Source: Chloranthus sessilifolius (lineage: Eukaryota; Streptophyta; Magnoliopsida; Chloranthales; Chloranthaceae). Taken from it: a stretch of DNA of 64,000 bases. The stretch covers positions 72,443,901 to 72,507,900 of the forward strand of contig CM037591.1 in the NCBI GenBank assembly GCA_021018995.1. Direction: 5' to 3'. The position numbers were made by a program, and so were the translations under genes. Under the pieces are notes generated by a model. It was not told the DNA's origin. It saw nothing but the letters and a program-made list of their open reading frames with translations, and did no database searches. The first letter of the stretch is position 1. Each line of letters starts with the position of its first letter. Shown here in pieces: positions 58,700-64,000 of the stretch.

Positions 58700-58952
58700 A
58701 TTGCTCTAATCTCCTAATCTTACTGGAAGTCTAATTAAAAAAAAAGGTCTCCTAATTCTACTAGGAGTCTAATTTAAAAAAGTTCTCCTAATTCTACTAG
58801 GAGTCTAATTTTAAAAGGTCTCCTAATTCTATTAGGAATCTAATTTCAAAAGGTCTCCTAAATCTATTAGGAGTCTAATATTAAACGGTCTCCTAATTCT
58901 ATTAGGAGTCTGATTTTAAAAGATCTCCTAATTCTATTAGGAGTCTAATTTT
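58700..58952. repeat. Tandem array of a 36-bp unit with an internal hairpin, 7 copies
   Basis: CTCCTAATTCTATTAGGAG recurs seven times with small changes, joined by TCTAATTTTAAAAGGT spacers. Within each unit CTCCTAAT and ATTAGGAG are 8-base inverted arms around a 3-base loop. The array is in the Tat-like 3' LTR and lies in the part missing from the copy at 53219-54057. Confidence 0.9.
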
Positions 58953-59059
58953 TTTTTCAAAAAGGAGTTGTGACTCGTTATGCTAAGGAGGATCAGCTCC
59001 GTTCCCGGGTACCCTCCATATTAGGCAAATCGAGTGGCTAAGAATTATTTTATAAATAT

Positions 59060-59262
59060 TAATGATTAAAAAAAAAAGAACTGAATTTGAACTGAGAATT
59101 GAGAATTTGGAACCAAAACCGATATCGAGAATTAGGAATTTAGTACTAGAATGGAGAATTTGAACTAGAAAAAAATTGAGAATTAGAAAGAAAATTGGGA
59201 ACTAGAACTAGAACTAGAACTAGAACCTAGGAACTAAGAACTAGAACAAAAAACTAGAAGAA
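59060..59262. repeat. GAACTA / GAGAATT simple-sequence region
   Basis: Degenerate GAGAATT words pass into about four GAACTA units near 59191-59222. Probably slippage in LTR sequence. Confidence 0.75.
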
Positions 59263-59693
59263 GATTACCTGAAGCCGAGTGCTTCTTTCTCCTTTTGGCG
59301 CCGTAGAGGGGGAACTCGAGCTCCCTAGGAGAGGCCGGAACTCAAGAGAGAAGAAATCTCTATGAAAAATTGTGTGTCGTTAGTCGAGGTAAGGAGGTCT
59401 ATTTATAGGTATTCGAGTAATTACGCACCCTATGGGGATTTCATAATTAATCGATCAAATCCGATTACACGCCCTATCTAGTGCACTTAATAGGATTATG
59501 CGCCCTATATCAGGTGCTTAATCACTCTAAGTTGGTGACCGACTCATTGGGTGACTGGCTGATTGGCTCAGCCAGGTGTTCGAGTTCTAATCTAATTAGA
59601 ACTAATTGTGTGCCCTGCTCAGAGCATGCAATTTGATCAAGCGGCAGATAAGGCGTGCTTAATCGAGTTGTTCAAGTGGTCTAGGGAACTAGG

Positions 59694-62129
59694 TGTTGGT
59701 TAATTCAGAGTGTGCTTTTTATTTTATAAAACTTATGATAAAGAATTACATAAAATGATGGCAAAAATAAAACAAAATGAAATCAAAACTGAATGAACAC
59801 AAGTACAAAACCAAACTCACAGTCCTGCAAGATCCAGGGCTTGTTGTAGCAAGTTTTATGAAGTAAGAGTTTGTCCCATAGGGAGTGATGATCTAAAACT
59901 CAAGGGCATAGTAAATCTCCAGATCTGACTACAGATCTGGCAGCTCTAAAGAGAGGGTGTTTAAATGTCACCAAGCTATACTAAAATTAGAAATGAAACT
60001 ACCTAAAGAAAGGGGGGAAAATAAAGATGATGTAGTGTGATAAAATAAAGTAAAAAGATGAGAAGTAAACAGCTATAGTTAAATTAGCATTGCAACTCAG
60101 ATCTAGAAATGAGTCTGCATTAGTCCTTTAGATGGCTACAAGCACATCCTCAAGGTAGAATAATCTAACCTAACCTAGAGATGTGAACTGATCTTAGGGT
60201 TATAACCTATCCACTTGAATTGTCACAAGTCATCCCAAGGACTTCATTCAAGCAGTGGATTAAATCAGAACATGGTAACCATTACAGACACTATGTTTGC
60301 AAGGCTACAAGCTCATGCATTGATAGGAGCAAATAGACCTTGGAAATCACGTGGAAACAACAAGAAATCTCAGGCTGAATGGGGCTAGAGATTCAGCTGG
60401 TTATTGCTACAAAAGGCCTGTAACGACCAAGCTCACAAGTCTGCAATCTCTATAGAAATCTTAGATCTAAATTCTGAAAATGGTAACGTAAAACAGAGGA
60501 GAGTCTAGCTCTGCAGCAATCTCTCACAAGGCTACAAGCTCAAATGAAGAGAGAAAGAAGCCATGTTAGCTCTGTGATCTAGATCTGCCTTAGGGATATG
60601 ATCTGTCCACCGGAACAGTCACAGATCATCCCAGAGGTTATCCTAATCACAAGGTTGAAGACAAAAAATGAATATTGCTGCTGTCACTGTGGTTACAAGG
60701 CTACAAGCTCAAGCAACCATGGGTGCATAAAACCCATGCTGATCTATGTGAAAAATACAAAACAAAAACAGATTAAATGTAGCTTTAAACTTGGCATTTC
60801 ATTGCCTAAAAGAGAACTTACAATGATGCCCAAAAGACAACTGCCCCTGCAAAGAATCCAAAATAGCTATTTCTATATTCCAAAGCCAATTACAAGACTG
60901 AAATAAAACTAATTGTGCTATAAAGAACTTATCTTAGCATTGCTGCTGTGCTAAGGTAAGAAAAAAATGGAAAATAAAAGGGAAAAGAGCTTGGCTCGAA
61001 ACCCTAAAAACCCTTAATTTTGATCCAGCTATTCTAGATGATCTCAGGCTATTCCTGGATGTTTTACAAGAAAGATAGCAGTCCTATTTATATACAATCC
61101 ACAAAACGCTAAAATGCCTTGCCCAATCCGAATTAAACATGTGTGGAATTGATGTCGTGGTTCATCTGTGGCCCTTGGATTGCCTCGGGATGTGTGGGAT
61201 AGTTGGGCACCTCGAGAGGTGTGCCCTTGAAGCTATGAAATCCCCACAAAGCCCCTGTAGCTTGAATAGGTAGTCTAAACCTCGAGCCTTACGTGGATGA
61301 CTTGTGCTACTTTACCTCTCGCGTGGCTGTCGCTAGGATGTCAGGCATCTGAAATGCTTCAAGACTCTTCATGAATGCAGCTCACTAAGCTCTCGCTGGG
61401 CTGTCATGAGGATGGATATGCATAAAGGCAGCTCGTGAGGCTGGGAGATCTATGCAACTGCATTAAAGCTTTGACTTTGCATCTCATGAGGATCTCGTTG
61501 GGTTCAAGGGGCCACGCGACTAGCTGTTGTGCTGCTCACTAGGATCAAAAGAACTACCCGAGATCTATGCAAGTTCAGTTTTTGAAGAGATATCTGCGCA
61601 AGAGCAACTCACGCAGATGATTATCGGATACATTGAACTTCGCGGCAACTGCGCGAAAGAATTTCTGAAGCATAGAACCGTGCGAGTTTCACTTGGGTGG
61701 AATGTGTGCTGCAGGATCCAACCTCGCAAGATCCTCCCGAGGGGGCATTCTAAAAAAATTAAACCTCGAGAGCCTTTTGCTTCCTTTTTTACTCCTTTGC
61801 TTCGTAGTACCCATCAAATCGCCTTCTCGTGTCCACCATCCTTCCATATGCTTGTCTTCTAGGGCCCCATTTGGCAAGCCAGATGGGCCCACTGGTGTGC
61901 CTAATTGCCCCAATGGTGTGAACCACCATGGTGCCTTCATTTTATACCCAACAGCTCTATAGTTTGACTTGAAATTCTATCTTCTTAGATTGAAAATGAT
62001 GGATTACAGCATTAAGCTCTTATTTTCCTACAATCTACAAAACACACCTAAAAATCATTATTAACATGCTCAAAGGTCCATCAAAGGCAAGGTTGAGGGG
62101 TGAAAAATGGTACTTTTCAGTGCTCAACA
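59694..62129 (-). mobile_element. TGTT-family LTR (likely solo) inside the Tat-like 3' LTR
   Basis: 2436 bp; the minus strand begins TGTTGAGCACTGAAAAGTACC at 62129 and ends with the complement of TGTTGGTTAATTCAG at 59694. Flanks CTAGG and AGAGG are only partly alike. A TATA box (TATATAAATAGG, minus strand) lies at 61084-61095, and a CTCGCGAGG-type repeat array at 61190-61760. No internal domain is present. Confidence 0.8.
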
Positions 62130-62615
62130 AGAGGCTGCGCTCACTTGGGATCCAATTGCGCGCGGGTGATGGGTTGCACAATCGAGTTCCAAGGCAGTTT
62201 CTAGAAGGTTAAGGACTGGCCCAAGTGGTACCAATTGCGTGCCGGTGATGGGTGTGCAATTGAATTGCGTGCGCTATGTAGGGCGTTTAACCCACTCCTA
62301 AGCGGACCCATAGGAAGAACAGTCCTGGTCCAAATGGACCAATTTGCTCGCCAACTATGGGGCATGCAATCAAATTTTGCACAGTTGTATGGGTGCATAA
62401 TTCGAGGCTTTCCTTGGGATAAGTCGAGTCTGAACCACAAGGCTATTGTTTTAGCCTGTGCTTTGACTAAATACTATTGTTTCAGTATATAGTCCCCGTA
62501 TTCAGGGTTTTAAGACTTTCAGAGAAGATGAGTTCTTTCTGAAAGAAGTGGGTAAGGTCAAAGGTTGACTAAACAGGTTTGTATACTCCGAGAGGGCAAA
62601 ATTGGGGTGTCTACA

Positions 62616-64000
62616 GATGCCCCTCTTCGGCGCGTTCTTGTAAAGTAAGAATGTGTCAAAGAAGTAGACAGCCCTCTTTCGAGGGTTTCTTCTTATTTCT
62701 TTTGAGAAATCACTAATGTGAACTGGGGATGCAAACATGAAATGCTTCACTTTCTTATCTATCGAGGCAAGCTAAAATGGAGCATTCGGGTGCTCAGTAG
62801 CAGCTGTCGAAAGGCGTATCCACTACTAAGGATGCAAGGGGCATCTTATCGCATATCGCAGCCTGCTGCGAGTGACAGTCAGACAAGGGAAAATAGGCAT
62901 ATCCGGATCCATGGGTGCAAGGAGCATCCCGCTGCATATCGCGACTTACTGTTAGGGCAGTCAAATGGGAGGAAAGTCGACACATCCTAGTCTGTAGGTG
63001 CAAGGGGCAATCAAACAAAGGGATATTCGACATAATCGAGGTAGCAGGGGACGTCATACGAATGTCCAGAGACAAGGTGAAGTGACCTGATAATAAGATG
63101 CAATATTATATAGTGGCGAAGGCTTTCGCAAGTCATGTCAAACCGAGTGCGTCATTGCTCACACCAATGGCATGTCAGGTGTACCTTTCCAGTGGACATT
63201 TGTGATTTCTCAAAGTTGAGTATATTTAGCGTGTAGTTTCCGAAGGGAAAGAATGGATTGAAGTGATGAGAAGTAAATTGTGATAGATAGGGGTTTATTA
63301 ATTTATATTATTTTTTTTGTGTCTTTCTCTTTTTTTTTTTAAAAAAAAAATTAGGATTTTAACTTAAGATCAATTCAGTTCTAAAATTATAGAAAATGTG
63401 GCTTTCGAGACGTCACTGAGCAGATCCACCGGAGCGAGATTTATGGACCCGATGGTTTATGTGGTTGTCAAGATGACACTTGGTATGGCGGATGCTCCGT
63501 CTAACCTTCTTGATGAATACTGATGATTTTCTCTTATGGGAGAACTACAGTGATTTGTGAGTCGAGAGAGACGGGTTTTGAAAATATATGACGTAATATT
63601 AACTATATTTTAAAAGAATATCGAGTAGAAGGGGTATTTTGCTTACCTGTCTTGTTGTCGATGGGAGGCTTTTGCTTGGGGTGGGACTGGTCAACTGTTT
63701 CTCCCATGGTTGTGTTGTGATTGGACTACAAGCAGCTCCTCCTTCTGTTTTGAGTCGCCTTTACTTGTTGTGTAAGGTTACCTAATAAGGTGGGAGTGTC
63801 TAGGGGAGTGGAGTCATTGGAAGGACTCAGCCTCTTTATGGAAGCATGAGAAATCACATAACCACCCACATCATTCATATCAATGGGCTTGGTCGTCTTC
63901 AAGCTACTAAGCTTTCGTGTGAATTTTCTGCACGAGCTCAAAGCCTTCTTGTTGGTGTTTATGCATTGTGAAAGTGACTTTTGGTGCCGCTTCATATTCC
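62616..64000 (-). mobile_element. 3' internal region of a gag-only Tat-like element, copy 3
   Basis: Lies on the internal side of the 3' LTR. 63240-63700 matches 24518-24950 and 39945-40170 (shared GTGGCTTTCGAGACGTC near 63402 and 24631). This copy shows what joins the repeated 3' region to the LTR. A tandem array lies at 62830-63035. The minus-strand frame 63726-63995 (MKRHQKSLSQCINTNKKALS...) is not recognised. Confidence 0.65.
62830..63035. repeat. About 83-bp tandem repeat, 2.5 units
   Basis: GATGCAAGGGGCATC, GGTGCAAGGAGCATC and GGTGCAAGGGGCAATC recur at about 62831, 62915 and 62998, followed in the first two units by GCATATCGC-GAC-like words. Confidence 0.8.

Larger units (their letters stand above)
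58299..62615 (-). mobile_element. Tat-like 3' LTR, minus orientation, split by an inserted LTR
   Basis: On the minus strand it begins TGTAGACACCCCAATTTTGC at 62615, directly after the purine tract GAAGAGGGGCATC (62628-62616), and ends near GTACTAACA at 58299. A minus-strand TATA box (CCTATAAATAG) is at 59399-59409. The LTR at 59694-62129 is inserted in it: AAGTGGTCTAGGGAACTAG at 59674 and AGAGGCTGCGCTC at 62130 are continuous in the copy at 53550-53585. Without the insertion it is about 1.9 kb. A hairpin repeat array lies at 58700-58952. Confidence 0.7.

Noticed and set aside
53219-62615. A single plus-strand element with LTRs 53219-54057 and 58299-62615 around the gag/protease fragment
   Set aside because: The LTR start TGTAGACACC, the minus-strand TATA box at 59399-59409 and the purine tract at 62616-62628 all indicate minus orientation. 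A purine-rich GAAAGGATGGGAA before 58299 keeps the alternative alive, so it is only provisionally rejected.

Overview
This is repeat-dense plant nuclear DNA. The evidence is several Ty3/Gypsy LTR retrotransposons of the plant Tat and Athila lineages nested in one another, two genes of the plant mobile domain (PMD) type, a Tat polyprotein with a second RNase H before the integrase, and AT-rich microsatellites. I see no bacterial or organellar genes, no rRNA or tRNA, and no intact single-copy host gene. Woody-angiosperm pericentromeric heterochromatin would look like this, but the species cannot be told from the window.

Layout. 1-1510: a PMD gene on the minus strand, cut by the window edge. 1511-8860: AT-rich DNA, a 73-bp tandem array, two inverted blocks (about 2.88-4.4 kb and 6.86-8.86 kb), and between them a plus-strand Tat LTR (5095-6664). 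8870-24517: a minus-strand Tat element with 5' LTR (22927-24517), leader, gag, protease, RT-RNase H, second RNase H and integrase; a 2.4-kb LTR of another family (16568-19016) sits inside its gag region. 24518-30160: the 3' part of a gag-only Tat-like element, interrupted by a 1.8-kb solo LTR (24956-26769) with a perfect 5-bp target duplication. 30160-36390: pieces of three long LTRs of the same TGTT...AACA family, with a second PMD remnant between them. 36391-39944: internal sequence of an Athila-like element with a Pro/Ser/Thr-rich, coiled-coil protein. 39945-53218: a second copy of the gag-only Tat-like element, holding an Athila-like non-autonomous element with both LTRs (46235-52325) inside its gag. 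53219-64000: minus-strand Tat LTRs around a plus-strand gag/protease fragment, with two further TGTT-family LTRs inserted (55485-57637, 59694-62129).

How it fits together. The layers give a relative order: the Tat-like elements are older, and the TGTT-family LTRs and the Athila-like element are younger because they interrupt them. The gag-only Tat-like elements keep gag, LTRs and a long conserved 3' region but show no pol, so they probably depended on full Tat relatives such as the one at 8.9-24.5 kb. The most unusual signals are a 21-29 bp near-perfect palindrome repeated at least 14 times in Tat LTR and leader DNA, and the way each TGTT-family LTR carries its own version of a short TCGAG/GCGAG-type repeat array upstream of its TATA box. 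All homology statements were made by eye, without alignment software.
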